Positions 37,166-45,690 are shown, counted from the first letter of the stretch. The stretch: DNA of 64,000 nucleotides from Bacteroides helcogenes P 36-108 (GCF_000186225.1 NC_014933.1:1922001-1986000), one strand, 5' to 3'. Translations and numbers: made by a program. Notes: generated by a model not told the origin, from the sequence alone.

Positions 37166-39124
37166 TTATTCTATTTTAATGAATTTCTGTATTCGTATAG
37201 CATTTACTATTGCAATGAGTGCGACGCCTACATCCGCAAATACAGCTTCCCACAGTGTGGCCAGCCCGCCGGCGCCCAAAACCAATACAAGCAGTTTTAC
37301 CCCGAAAGCCAGAGATATGTTCTGCCAGATAATCCGGCGGGTATGTTTTGCCACCCGGATGGCGGTTGCCACTTTCGATGGCTGGTCGGTTTGTATTACC
37401 ACATCTGCCGTTTCGATGGCTGCGTCACTACCCAATCCTCCCATGGCAATGCCTATATTACTGAGGGCGAGAACTGGTGCGTCGTTGATGCCATCACCTA
37501 CAAAAGCAATTCGGTTTCCGGCATGTTGACGTAGTTCCTCAATGTGTTTTACTTTACCGTCGGGCAGCAGGTCGCCGTATGCTTCCCTGACTCCTAACTT
37601 TTGCGCAAAGTTAGTCACAATGGCTTGCTTGTCTCCCGAAAGTATCTGAATATTATTTATATTTAAAGCTTTTAATTCATTGACCGCCTGGACGGCATCT
37701 TCTTTCAGTGTATCAGCTAATAGCAGGTAGCCGGTGTATTCTGTTCCCATGGCACATGCCACAATTGTGTCGGAGATGAGTGATAGTTCTTCGGGATAGT
37801 TTATTTGATATTTGGACAATAGACGGATATTTCCTGCCAAAATGCGTTTTCCTCCAATAGTTGTTACCAATCCGTGACCGGCGATTTCCGTAACCTCGGT
37901 AGTAGGTTCGAGTGCTATATTACGCTCTCTGGCATAGCTGACAATGGCTTTTGCAATCGGGTGTGTACTATTCCGTTCTACCGAAGCTGCCAGTTGTATC
38001 AGCTTTTCTTCGGATATGCCCGGTTGTGTTTCGCAGGACTGCACGTTGAAAGTTCCTTTCGTCAGTGTGCCTGTCTTGTCAAAGACCACTGTGTTGACTT
38101 GGGTGATGGCATCCAGGTAATTTCCACCCTTAAACAAAACGCCGAGGCGGGATGCTGCGCCTATGCCTCCGAAATATCCCAGTGGAATGCTGACTACCAA
38201 GGCACACGGACAAGAAATAACCAGAAATACCAATGCTTTGTAAAGCCAGTCGTCAAATACAAAAGTGAACTGGACATTGATCAGTGAATAGATAAAAGGA
38301 AGAAGCACGGTCAATACTGCCAGCACTGTGACGATCGGTGTGTAAATACGGGCAAATTTTCGGATGAACAATTCTGCTGGAGCTTTTCGTTCGGAGGCAT
38401 TCTGGACAAGTTCCAGTATTCTTGATAGGGCACTATTCTCAAAGGGTCTTGTAACTTGTATTCTGGTCACTTTATCCGTCACTATCATTCCGGCAAGCAC
38501 TTCCTCACCCCTTCGTATGCTGCGCGGACGGCTCTCTCCGGTCAGTGCAGATGTATTGAATGCTGCGGCTTCACTCTGCATTACACCATCCAGAGGAACC
38601 CGTTCTCCTGCTTTTACCTCTATGATTTCTCCGACTTGTACTTTTTGAGGAGTTTCAACTACGGGCTCATTCTCTTTGATTACCGTCGCTGTTTCTGGAC
38701 GTACATCGAGCAGAGTGCTGATATTGCGTTTCGCTCTATCCACTGCCTTGCCCTGAAAGAGTTCTCCCAAAGAGTAGAACAGCATGACAGCCACACCTTC
38801 CGGATACTCTCTAATATAAAAAGCTCCTAAAGTGGCAATGGTCATAAGCGTGAATTCGCTGAAAACATCTTTTTCCACAATGCTTTTCCAAGCCTCCTTC
38901 ATGACCGGTAGTCCTACCGGCAGATATGCCGATATATACCATATAAGAGCTACATATTTTTCACGGAAAAAAGTAATATCCATCATATCCATGATGATGC
39001 CGCCGAAAAGCAGTAATGCCGACAATATAATCTTCCGGTAATCTTTTAAAGCATTCGAGTTTACCGGAACTTTTTGACTCTGTGCACTGTCATGAGCGCA
39101 GCATTTACAATTATGATGTCCCAT
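37166..39124 (-). CDS. Heavy-metal-translocating P1B-type ATPase
   Basis: 652 residues. Membrane motif SCPCALVVSIP (CPC at 305-307), phosphorylation motif DKTGTLTKG (Asp349), and GDGINDAPVLA near the C-terminus are P1B-ATPase signatures. The CPC plus the final membrane helices favour the Zn2+/Cd2+/Co2+ exporter group (ZntA/CadA). The usual N-terminal HMA domain is missing; a short Cys/His stretch (GHHNCKCCAH) stands in its place. It heads an operon with a Fur-like regulator. Confidence 0.93.
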   Translation of the reverse strand: MGHHNCKCCAHDSAQSQKVPVNSNALKDYRKIILSALLLFGGIIMDMMDITFFREKYVALIWYISAYLPVGLPVMKEAWKSIVEKDVFSEFTLMTIATLGAFYIREYPEGVAVMLFYSLGELFQGKAVDRAKRNISTLLDVRPETATVIKENEPVVETPQKVQVGEIIEVKAGERVPLDGVMQSEAAAFNTSALTGESRPRSIRRGEEVLAGMIVTDKVTRIQVTRPFENSALSRILELVQNASERKAPAELFIRKFARIYTPIVTVLAVLTVLLPFIYSLINVQFTFVFDDWLYKALVFLVISCPCALVVSIPLGYFGGIGAASRLGVLFKGGNYLDAITQVNTVVFDKTGTLTKGTFNVQSCETQPGISEEKLIQLAASVERNSTHPIAKAIVSYARERNIALEPTTEVTEIAGHGLVTTIGGKRILAGNIRLLSKYQINYPEELSLISDTIVACAMGTEYTGYLLLADTLKEDAVQAVNELKALNINNIQILSGDKQAIVTNFAQKLGVREAYGDLLPDGKVKHIEELRQHAGNRIAFVGDGINDAPVLALSNIGIAMGGLGSDAAIETADVVIQTDQPSKVATAIRVAKHTRRIIWQNISLAFGVKLLVLVLGAGGLATLWEAVFADVGVALIAIVNAIRIQKFIKIE

Positions 39125-39146
39125 ATTATTGTTTTTATTTCGGATG

Positions 39147-39154
39147 CAAAGTTA
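39147..39154 (-). promoter_or_regulatory. -7 element of the P-type ATPase/Fur operon
   Basis: Reads TAACTTTG on the reverse strand, 23 bases before the ATPase ATG at 39124. Confidence 0.6.
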
Positions 39155-39175
39155 AGTAAAGGAGGATGCAACCAA

Positions 39176-39218
39176 GTTGCAAAGGTATATCTTTTGCATA
39201 AAATGCTGGGTTATGCAA
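39176..39218. promoter_or_regulatory. Candidate metal-regulator operator
   Basis: TTGCATAA (39194-39201) and TTATGCAA (39211-39218) form a perfect 8-bp dyad with a 9-base spacer. A second, imperfect dyad TGCAAAG...TTTTGCA (39178-39198) shares its right half with the first. The cluster lies just upstream of the ATPase -7 element and between two divergent genes, where a Fur-type dimer could bind. Confidence 0.45.
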
Positions 39219-39259
39219 CAATTATCGGAGGATTGTCGTTATTTAATTTAAATAAATTA

Positions 39260-39267
39260 TATCTTTG
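39260..39267 (+). promoter_or_regulatory. -7 element of the first L,D-transpeptidase gene
   Basis: TATCTTTG, 21 bases before the ATG at 39288. Confidence 0.6.
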
Positions 39268-39287
39268 TTGAAATAACTTTTATCATA

Positions 39288-40325
39288 ATGAGGCATTTTT
39301 TCCTTTTTACCTGTCTGGCTGTGAACTTTCTTTTTGTCGGATGTGGCAACCGGAAAGATGGACCTGTATTCATAGTAGTGCCGGATGCCGTTCTTGCCGA
39401 TTCGGCTTCTGCCGATACGATAGTCGTGGAATTACCTTTTGAGGAAAAGTTGCTGGCGGCTTCTGATATAACTCTTGTCAAAGAGTTGCTTTATGACAAA
39501 TATACTTTGGAGGACTCTTATCCATATAAAGATACGGTGCGTTCCTTTAAATGGGAAGTGATTCGTAATTGTCTGGCTTATATTGAAAATATGCAGCGTG
39601 ACACTGCAAAGTGGGTGGTGCTGCAGAACTATAAGAACCTGAACAATGAAGCCCCGTTGGTTCGACGATTTGTCAGAGATGCCTATCATCGTGTGGCGGA
39701 CACTTTTGGTGTGGAACGTTATCAGTCTGTTCCACTATATTTGTTTGCCGACACAGTGGTTCCCGAACGCTATGGAAGAGATGGGACTCTGGCGCATCTG
39801 ATAGGAGAAGAAGGGAGTTTTTGCAGGATACGTCCCGTCACCCTTGAAGATGAGTGGCTGGCTCCCCGTCGTTATTTGAAACTTTTAGGTGATACTGCCG
39901 TCTTTAATCATGTTGTTTTTGTGGATCGTCTGGATCAGAATATTACTGCTTTGGAATGTACCGGTAAGGGTGAATGGAAGATACGCAGCATGAATCCGGC
40001 CACTACCGGGCGTCATGCTCCTCCCTATGCTCAGGAAACCCCATTGGGCATGTATCTGCTTCAGCAGAAGAAAACGCGTATGGTCTTTCTGAAGGATGGG
40101 TCTGCCGCAACGGGAGGCTATGCACCTTATGCAAGCCGTTTCACAAACGGTGCTTATATACATGGAGTACCGGTCAATGTACCTCGTACATCCATGATTG
40201 AATATAGCGGGTCTTTGGGCACTACCCCCCGTTCGCATATGTGTGTGCGCAATGCCACTTCACATGCCAGATTCATCTTCGATTGGGCTCCCGTCGAACG
40301 TGCTTTGGTGGTTGTCATTGAATAG
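39288..40325 (+). CDS. L,D-transpeptidase (YkuD-type) lipoprotein
   Basis: 345 residues with a lipoprotein signal (FLFVGCGN). The C-terminal YkuD domain has YIHGVP (His292) and the catalytic-cysteine motif RSHMCVRN (Cys319). The usual SHGC has Met in place of Gly. Family members form 3-3 peptidoglycan cross-links or attach proteins to the wall. The N-terminal half (residues 30-200) has no named domain. A second transpeptidase gene follows 85 bases downstream. Confidence 0.88.
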   Translation: MRHFFLFTCLAVNFLFVGCGNRKDGPVFIVVPDAVLADSASADTIVVELPFEEKLLAASDITLVKELLYDKYTLEDSYPYKDTVRSFKWEVIRNCLAYIENMQRDTAKWVVLQNYKNLNNEAPLVRRFVRDAYHRVADTFGVERYQSVPLYLFADTVVPERYGRDGTLAHLIGEEGSFCRIRPVTLEDEWLAPRRYLKLLGDTAVFNHVVFVDRLDQNITALECTGKGEWKIRSMNPATTGRHAPPYAQETPLGMYLLQQKKTRMVFLKDGSAATGGYAPYASRFTNGAYIHGVPVNVPRTSMIEYSGSLGTTPRSHMCVRNATSHARFIFDWAPVERALVVVIE

Positions 40326-40410
40326 GTATGCTATTTTTAACTATCTGTGTGATAGATGTATGGAGAAAAAGTTCTAACTTTGTCCCCGTTCTTTTCCGGT
40401 CAGAAGAATT

Positions 40411-41124
40411 ATGCAGAGATTTATATTGTTCTTTTTACTCGCGTTTGTTCCTTGCTCTCTGTTTTTGGAAGGCGAGCCGTTGGATGGTGTGGCAGAAGGA
40501 AATTCCTCCGGGACATTTGCCGGGATTACAGCCTGTGCCGAACTTTATCGTTCCATGGGTTTGGAAGGGATGGTAAACTGGAGAGCCTTTCGGCAAGCAG
40601 TGGTGGGATATGATAAAATAGAAAACAGAAAACGGGATATTCTGACACTGATCGACTTTTCCCGTCCTTCTACCGAGGAACGGCTCTATGTCTTTGATAT
40701 GAAACAGCGCAAGATGCTTTTTTCATCGGTTGTTTCTCACGGGAAGAACAGTGGGGAGAATTATGCCACTTCTTTTTCCAACGAATATGGTTCTTACAAA
40801 AGTTCGTTGGGATTTTATCTTACGGAATCCACTTATCAAGGAAAGAACGGGTACTCGCTTGTTCTGAACGGTCTTGAAAAAGGTATCAATGACCGTGCTC
40901 GCGAGCGTGCCATCGTAATGCACGGGGCTGCTTATGCCGATCCTTCGGCTGTGGGTAAGGGAGGGCGTTTAGGCAGAAGTTTCGGCTGTCCTGCCGTACC
41001 GCAAAAACTTTCCCGTCCCATCATTGATACCATCAAGGGAGGAAGTGTGATATACATTTATGCCGAGACTCCTGATTATCTGGTTCACAGTTCTGTCTTG
41101 AAAGATGCCAGCCTGCTGCTGTAA
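40411..41124 (+). CDS. Murein L,D-transpeptidase catalytic domain family protein
   Basis: 237 residues with an N-terminal signal or anchor (FILFFLLAFVPCSLF). The catalytic region contains VMHGAAYADP (His171) and RLGRSFGCPAVP (Cys193), the form typical of the YkuD_2 family. It probably acts on peptidoglycan stem peptides in the periplasm. It has no sequence similarity that I can see to the preceding L,D-transpeptidase beyond the active-site pattern. Confidence 0.88.
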   Translation: MQRFILFFLLAFVPCSLFLEGEPLDGVAEGNSSGTFAGITACAELYRSMGLEGMVNWRAFRQAVVGYDKIENRKRDILTLIDFSRPSTEERLYVFDMKQRKMLFSSVVSHGKNSGENYATSFSNEYGSYKSSLGFYLTESTYQGKNGYSLVLNGLEKGINDRARERAIVMHGAAYADPSAVGKGGRLGRSFGCPAVPQKLSRPIIDTIKGGSVIYIYAETPDYLVHSSVLKDASLLL

Positions 41125-41171
41125 AGAGTAATCTTTTGATGTTTATCAATTCCGGCAATCATATCTTTTAC

Positions 41172-41179
41172 TACTTTTG
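41172..41179 (+). promoter_or_regulatory. -7 element of the MATE transporter promoter
   Basis: TACTTTTG, 29 bases before the ATG at 41209. Confidence 0.5.
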
Positions 41180-41208
41180 TATCCGATTTTAGCGGATATC
41201 AGATTTAT

Positions 41209-42555
41209 ATGGCTACATCCGGAGAGATGACGGAGGGCAAAGCGCTCCCGTTGATTTTCAACTTTACTTTGCCCTTGTTGCTCGGCAACCTGCTGCAACA
41301 GACTTATTCGCTGGTAGATGCAGCGATTGTAGGTCGTTTTCTGGGTATTGATGCTCTGGCTTCGGTTGGGGCAAGCACCTCGGTCATTTTCCTTATTTTG
41401 GGCTTTTGCAACGGATGTTGTGGCGGTTTCGGCATTCCGGTGGCTCAGAAGTTCGGTGCGAGAGATTATAGTACGATGCGTCGTTATGTGGCTGTCAGCC
41501 TGAGGTTGGCGGGGGTAATGTCGCTGGTTATTGCCGTGATTACGAGCTTGCTTTGCGCCGATATTCTGCGTGCAATGAGTACTCCGGAAAGTATATTTAA
41601 GGGAGCCTATCGTTACTTGCTGATTACCTTTATCGGTGTTCCCTGTACTTTCTCCTATAATTTGCTGTCCAGCATCATCCGTGCTTTAGGAGACAGCAAA
41701 ACCCCGTTTTGGTTCTTGCTTTTTTCGACAGTACTGAATATTCTGCTTGATTTGTTTTGTATACTTGTATTGGACTGGGAAGTGGCAGGAGCTGCTGTTG
41801 CCACAGTTTTTTCACAGGGTGTATCGGCTGTGCTGTGCTATTTTTATATGATGCGGCATTTTGATATACTGAAAGCAACTTCCGCAGAAAGGAAATTCAA
41901 CGGAGCCTTGGCCCGTACATTAATGTATATCGGTGTACCGATGGGATTGCAATTCTCCATTACAGCCGTTGGCAGCATTATGTTGCAAAGTGCCAATAAC
42001 GCTTTGGGAACTGCTTGCGTTGCGGCATTTACCGCTGCCATGCGAATAAAGATGTTCTTTATGTGTCCTTTTGAAAGTTTAGGGATGGCGATGGCCACTT
42101 ACAGTGGGCAGAATTATGGTGCAGGTAAATCCGAACGTATCTGGATGGGAGTGAAAGCAAGCGTTTTGATGATGATAATCTATTGGGCATTTACTTTTTG
42201 TATATTGATGTCGGGAGCCGGAATATTTGCTTTGCTTTTTGTGGAGGCTTCAGAACAGGAAATACTGAGAGATACGGAATTGTTCCTGCATATATCGGTT
42301 TCGTTCTTTCCGGTTTTGGGGTTACTCTGTATCTTGCGCTATACTATCCAGGGAGTCGGATTTACGAACTTTGCCATGCTTTCGGGCGTTTCAGAGATGA
42401 TTGCGCGTATATCAGTCAGTTTGCTGGCAGTGCCAGCTTTCGGCTATATGGCGGTATGCTTCGGTGATCCTACAGCATGGATATTTGCCGATGCTTTTCT
42501 GATACCTGCTTTTGTTTATGTCTATCGTCGGATATTACAAGTGAAGAAAAATTAG
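41209..42555 (+). CDS. MATE family multidrug/Na+ antiporter
   Basis: 448 residues with 12 predicted membrane helices. N-terminal LPLLLGNLLQQTYSLVDAAI and YSGQNYGAGK in the second half are MATE signatures. MATE carriers expel cationic drugs or metabolites in exchange for Na+ or H+. Substrate not predictable. Confidence 0.93.
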   Translation: MATSGEMTEGKALPLIFNFTLPLLLGNLLQQTYSLVDAAIVGRFLGIDALASVGASTSVIFLILGFCNGCCGGFGIPVAQKFGARDYSTMRRYVAVSLRLAGVMSLVIAVITSLLCADILRAMSTPESIFKGAYRYLLITFIGVPCTFSYNLLSSIIRALGDSKTPFWFLLFSTVLNILLDLFCILVLDWEVAGAAVATVFSQGVSAVLCYFYMMRHFDILKATSAERKFNGALARTLMYIGVPMGLQFSITAVGSIMLQSANNALGTACVAAFTAAMRIKMFFMCPFESLGMAMATYSGQNYGAGKSERIWMGVKASVLMMIIYWAFTFCILMSGAGIFALLFVEASEQEILRDTELFLHISVSFFPVLGLLCILRYTIQGVGFTNFAMLSGVSEMIARISVSLLAVPAFGYMAVCFGDPTAWIFADAFLIPAFVYVYRRILQVKKN

Positions 42556-42557
42556 TG

Positions 42558-42565
42558 TATCTTTG
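42558..42565 (+). promoter_or_regulatory. -7 element of the dinB promoter
   Basis: TATCTTTG lies only 14 bases before the dinB ATG and 2 bases after the MATE stop, so dinB would have a very short leader. Confidence 0.55.
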
Positions 42566-42579
42566 TATCGGGAGTTATT

Positions 42580-43680
42580 ATGACAATGACCGGACAAAAG
42601 ATTATTCATATTGACATGGATGCATTCTATGCCTCAGTAGAGCAGCGCGACAATCCGGGACTGCGGGGCAAGCCGATTGCAGTGGGACATTCGGAAGAAC
42701 GGGGTGTGGTAGCAGCAGCCAGTTACGAGGCACGGCGTTTTGGAGTGCGTTCGGCCATGTCGTCGCAGAAGGCGAGGCGTCTCTGTCCCCAACTTATCTT
42801 TGTGCCGGGAAGGATGGAAGTATATAAGGCTGTTTCTTGCCAGATACATGAGATCTTCCATGAATATACTGATATTATCGAACCTATTTCTCTTGATGAG
42901 GCTTTTTTGGATGTGACGCAAAATAAGCTCAGCATCTCGTTGGCTGTGGATATCGCCAAAGAAATAAAGCTGAAGATAAAGGACAGGCTGCACTTGATTG
43001 CCTCTGCCGGTGTGTCATATAATAAGTTCCTTGCCAAGATAGCCTCTGATTATCGCAAGCCTGACGGGTTGTGTACAATTCATCCGGATCAGGCATTAAA
43101 GTTTATAGCAGGCTTGCCGATTGAAAACTTTTGGGGAGTAGGTCCGGTTACAGCAAAGAAAATGCATCTTCTGGGAATTCATAAAGGAGAAGATCTGCGC
43201 AGTTGTTCTCAAGATATGCTGACTCGTGAATTCGGTAAGGTGGGTATTGTTTATTATGACTTCGCAAGGGGAATAGATCGACGTCCGGTAGAGGCGGTGC
43301 ATGTCCGTAAATCCATAGGATGTGAGCATACTTTGGAGAAAGACATCAGTGAGCGTTCTTCTGTTATCATTGAACTGTATCATGTTGCTGTGGAACTGGT
43401 TGGACGTTTGGAACATAAAAACTTCCGTGGAAATACGCTTACCCTAAAAATCAAGTTTCATGATTTCAGCCAGATAACCCGTAGTATGACTCAGCTTAAG
43501 GAACTGACTGCCCTTGACGTGATTTTGCCTTTGGCCAAACAGTTATTACAAGAAGTGGAGTATGAACGGCATCCCATTCGTCTGATAGGATTGTCTGTAT
43601 CTAATCCTTGTGAAGAAGGGGAGAGGAGAAGTAATGTTTGGGAGCAACTGAGTTTTGAATTCAGCGATTGGCAATGGTAA
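42580..43680 (+). CDS. dinB: DNA polymerase IV (Y-family)
   Basis: 366 residues. Catalytic carboxylates appear in HIDMDAFYASVE (Asp12, Asp14) and SLDEAFLDVT (Asp106, Glu107). The helix-hairpin-helix thumb and little-finger domain (VRKSIGCEHTLEKD onward) are intact. Pol IV performs error-prone translesion synthesis past minor-groove adducts. A second ATG at 42586 is an alternative start. Confidence 0.96.
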   Translation: MTMTGQKIIHIDMDAFYASVEQRDNPGLRGKPIAVGHSEERGVVAAASYEARRFGVRSAMSSQKARRLCPQLIFVPGRMEVYKAVSCQIHEIFHEYTDIIEPISLDEAFLDVTQNKLSISLAVDIAKEIKLKIKDRLHLIASAGVSYNKFLAKIASDYRKPDGLCTIHPDQALKFIAGLPIENFWGVGPVTAKKMHLLGIHKGEDLRSCSQDMLTREFGKVGIVYYDFARGIDRRPVEAVHVRKSIGCEHTLEKDISERSSVIIELYHVAVELVGRLEHKNFRGNTLTLKIKFHDFSQITRSMTQLKELTALDVILPLAKQLLQEVEYERHPIRLIGLSVSNPCEEGERRSNVWEQLSFEFSDWQW

Positions 43681-43729
43681 CTTTCTTATTACTTTATTAT
43701 GAGTCTGCAAAATCTTAAATAAATAATAT

Positions 43730-43737
43730 TATATTTG
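43730..43737 (+). promoter_or_regulatory. -7 element of the yccF-like gene promoter
   Basis: TATATTTG, 24 bases before the ATG at 43762. Confidence 0.5.
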
Positions 43738-43761
43738 CGTTTGTATTAAAAAAAGAGAAGT

Positions 43762-44136
43762 ATGGGGTGTTTAATGAATGTTTTGTGGCTGCTACTTGGA
43801 GGCATTTTCACCGCTATTGAGTATGTTGTTGCCAGCCTGCTGTTAATGATAACGATAGTAGGTATTCCTTTTGGTATGCAGACCATGAAAATGGCAGGGC
43901 TTGCTTTATGGCCTTTCGGTAAAGAAGTGCGTAATGGAGAACGTTCGGGTGGTTGTCTTTATGTACTTATGAATGTGCTTTGGATATTATTAGGAGGTAT
44001 CTGGATAAGTCTGTCGCATTTAGTATTCGGATTATTGCTGTGTATAACAATTATAGGTATCCCTTTTGGAATACAGCATTTTAAATTGGCTGGATTGGCC
44101 TTGACACCTTTCGGAAAAGACATAGTGGTAGCCTGA
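43762..44136 (+). CDS. YccF domain membrane protein
   Basis: 124 residues made of two related halves, each with a NVLW(L/I)LLGG entry, a hydrophobic helix pair and TI(V/I)GIPFG(M/I)Q. This internal duplication is the YccF domain pattern. Four membrane segments are predicted. Function unknown in all bacteria that carry it. Followed by a strong hairpin. Confidence 0.9.
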   Translation: MGCLMNVLWLLLGGIFTAIEYVVASLLLMITIVGIPFGMQTMKMAGLALWPFGKEVRNGERSGGCLYVLMNVLWILLGGIWISLSHLVFGLLLCITIIGIPFGIQHFKLAGLALTPFGKDIVVA

Positions 44137-44181
44137 TTTTCTCGTATTCTTATGCCAGCAGATAAAATGGACTGAAAGAAA

Positions 44182-44213
44182 AGGGCGGGGAACTTTTAAG
44201 TTCTCCGCCCTCA
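44182..44213. terminator. Terminator between yccF-like gene and a small reverse gene
   Basis: A 14-bp GC-rich stem with one G-U pair (44182-44195 with 44198-44211) between convergent transcripts. Confidence 0.75.
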
Positions 44214-44236
44214 TTCATTGTATTTAAAGGTGTTGT

Positions 44237-44377
44237 TTACATGGTAATATGTGACTGCTTTGCGAGCAGTTTTTGGAGTTTGCCATTTAAAGTCTGGCAC
44301 ATAGTTCCGTTTCCCATTGCTTGATAGCGTTTGATACGGTACTGTAACATTAAAATTTCATTTTCATTCTTTTTCAT
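44237..44377 (-). CDS. Small conserved-looking protein, 46 residues
   Basis: The reverse strand encodes a 46-residue basic protein starting MKKNENEILMLQYRIKRYQA and ending QSHITM. Support for a real gene: a purine-rich ribosome-binding stretch (AAAGAAG) just before the ATG, a TATCTTTG -7 element at 44454-44461 on the same strand, and a strong hairpin past the stop. It has no membrane segment; the predicted form is two short helices with one Cys. I recognise no family. Confidence 0.7.
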   Translation of the reverse strand: MKKNENEILMLQYRIKRYQAMGNGTMCQTLNGKLQKLLAKQSHITM

Positions 44378-44399
44378 AATCATCTTCTTTTTGTGCCTT

Positions 44400-44461
44400 C
44401 CGCGTTTCGGAAAGCGGGTTTTACATCTTTCTTATTTTCTCTTATCAACGCTGCAAAGATA
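44400..44461 (-). promoter_or_regulatory. Promoter and leader hairpin of the 46-residue gene
   Basis: On the reverse strand TATCTTTG (44454-44461) is the -7 element. The leader of about 70 bases contains a small stem CCGC/GCGG with TTT/AAA inside (44400-44417) shortly before the ribosome-binding site. Confidence 0.5.
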
Positions 44462-44623
44462 CGAATAATTTCTGAAAAACATGTTCTACAACATAAAAAT
44501 ATTCATAAAATCTATGTTTTGGAGATGAAAAAGCGCTTTTTTGCCAACCTGATATTACAAATATGTGACATTGATCTTACCTTTTCTTTCTTCCTTTTAC
44601 TTGGATTTGCAGCTTGAATCAAG

Positions 44624-44631
44624 TACTTTTG
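44624..44631 (+). promoter_or_regulatory. -7 element of the LytTR gene promoter
   Basis: TACTTTTG, with TTGG at 44601 about 20 bases upstream as possible -33. The LytTR ATG is 45 bases downstream. The remaining 44462-44623 stretch is AT-rich and I see nothing in it. Confidence 0.5.
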
Positions 44632-44675
44632 TTCAAAGAATTCAAGTATGGGTTTAATTTTATAAAGAGAAGGAT

Positions 44676-45581
44676 ATGATGAATAAACTGATGGAGCTTT
44701 TACGAAGCCCTTACCCTACGCTTTATCGGCGCTGGAAATCTGTAGTGATACCTCCGGTAATCATTTTCTTGATACTTTATATATTGCAACCATTTGGTAT
44801 TTCGCGGATAGAAGAAAATAAATTTTGGATTGTAGCTGGTTCTGCATTCATTGCTGCAGGAGCATCGGGTATTTTTACGTATTTGTTGCCAATTTTGTTT
44901 CCTTCCTATTATAAAGAACAAAATTGGACTTTGGGTAAATACGTCTTGAATATGCTTCTGTTTCTTTTGTTGATAGCTGTCGGAGTCTGGATTTATCTGT
45001 CATGGTTGATGGGAGTTTGGCTGAATGGGCGATTGTTTTTTATGGCTTTGTCTTGGGTGATGATACTGGCTCTTTTCCCTGTCACTTTCTTCTTGATGTG
45101 GAATCGGAATCTATTGCTGACTCGTAATTTGAAGGCTGCGACTGAAATGAACTTTTATCTTTCAAGGAAGCTTTCTGAGGAAGATAGGAGTCCTTTGGCC
45201 AAAGAAAAAGAAAGTAGCGGGGAATGGTTGTTTTTTTCTGGTGGAGTAAAAGAAAGATTGGAAGTGTCAGTCCGTGATTTTCTTTATGCAGAGGCGGAGG
45301 GAAATTATGTAAAAGTGGTTTATTATTCTGTAAAAGGCCAGGGTACTATCCGAAAATTATTGCGAGTCACGATGAAGCAGGCGGAAGAAACGATAGCCGG
45401 TTACTCTTATATAATTCGTTGTCACCGCGCTTTTCTGGTGAATGTCCGAAAGGTAGTAAAAGTAGAAGGAAACTCACAGGGGTATCGCTTGCGATTGGAA
45501 GGCTGTGAAGAAGAAGTTCCTGTTTCAAGAGCATACGCCAAAGAGGTGAAAATGTTGATAGAGAATGAGGTAGCAAGCTAA
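44676..45581 (+). CDS. Membrane-bound LytTR-type transcriptional regulator
   Basis: 301 residues. Four membrane helices fill the N-terminal half (about 24-44, 50-72, 87-110, 118-142). A linker leads to a LytTR DNA-binding domain (about 195-298) with FLYAEAEGNYVKVVYY, YIIRCHRAFLVNVRKV and a C-terminal VPVSRAYAKEVK. No histidine kinase or receiver domain is present, so it is a one-component membrane regulator. Direct repeats right after its stop (45584-45635) are candidate binding sites, and the next gene is a TonB-dependent receptor. Confidence 0.9.
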   Translation: MMNKLMELLRSPYPTLYRRWKSVVIPPVIIFLILYILQPFGISRIEENKFWIVAGSAFIAAGASGIFTYLLPILFPSYYKEQNWTLGKYVLNMLLFLLLIAVGVWIYLSWLMGVWLNGRLFFMALSWVMILALFPVTFFLMWNRNLLLTRNLKAATEMNFYLSRKLSEEDRSPLAKEKESSGEWLFFSGGVKERLEVSVRDFLYAEAEGNYVKVVYYSVKGQGTIRKLLRVTMKQAEETIAGYSYIIRCHRAFLVNVRKVVKVEGNSQGYRLRLEGCEEEVPVSRAYAKEVKMLIENEVAS

Positions 45582-45583
45582 TT

Positions 45584-45635
45584 ATTCGTCACAGAAATAC
45601 GTCATTCGTCACAGGATGATTGCCATTAGTCACAT
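45584..45635 (+). promoter_or_regulatory. Candidate LytTR binding sites: three direct repeats
   Basis: ATTCGTCACAG at 45584-45594 and again at 45604-45614, with ATTAGTCACAT at 45625-45635. Start-to-start spacing is 20 and 21 bp, about two helical turns, as for known LytTR-domain sites. They lie about 50-100 bp before the TonB-receptor -7 element. Confidence 0.55.
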
Positions 45636-45666
45636 ATCCGGGCTGTCTGTCCCGGATATTTTTTTG
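45634..45666 (+). terminator. Terminator after the LytTR gene
   Basis: ATATCCGGG (45634-45642) pairs perfectly with CCCGGATAT (45651-45659), followed by seven T. It separates the LytTR transcript from the TonB-receptor transcript. Confidence 0.85.
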
Positions 45667-45690
45667 CTCTGAAATCTTCCTCTATGTTTG
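45663..45690 (+). promoter_or_regulatory. Promoter of the TonB-receptor gene
   Basis: TTTG (45663-45666) and TATGTTTG (45683-45690) with a 16-base spacer. The -7 element covers an in-frame ATG at 45684, which supports the later start at 45741. Confidence 0.6.
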
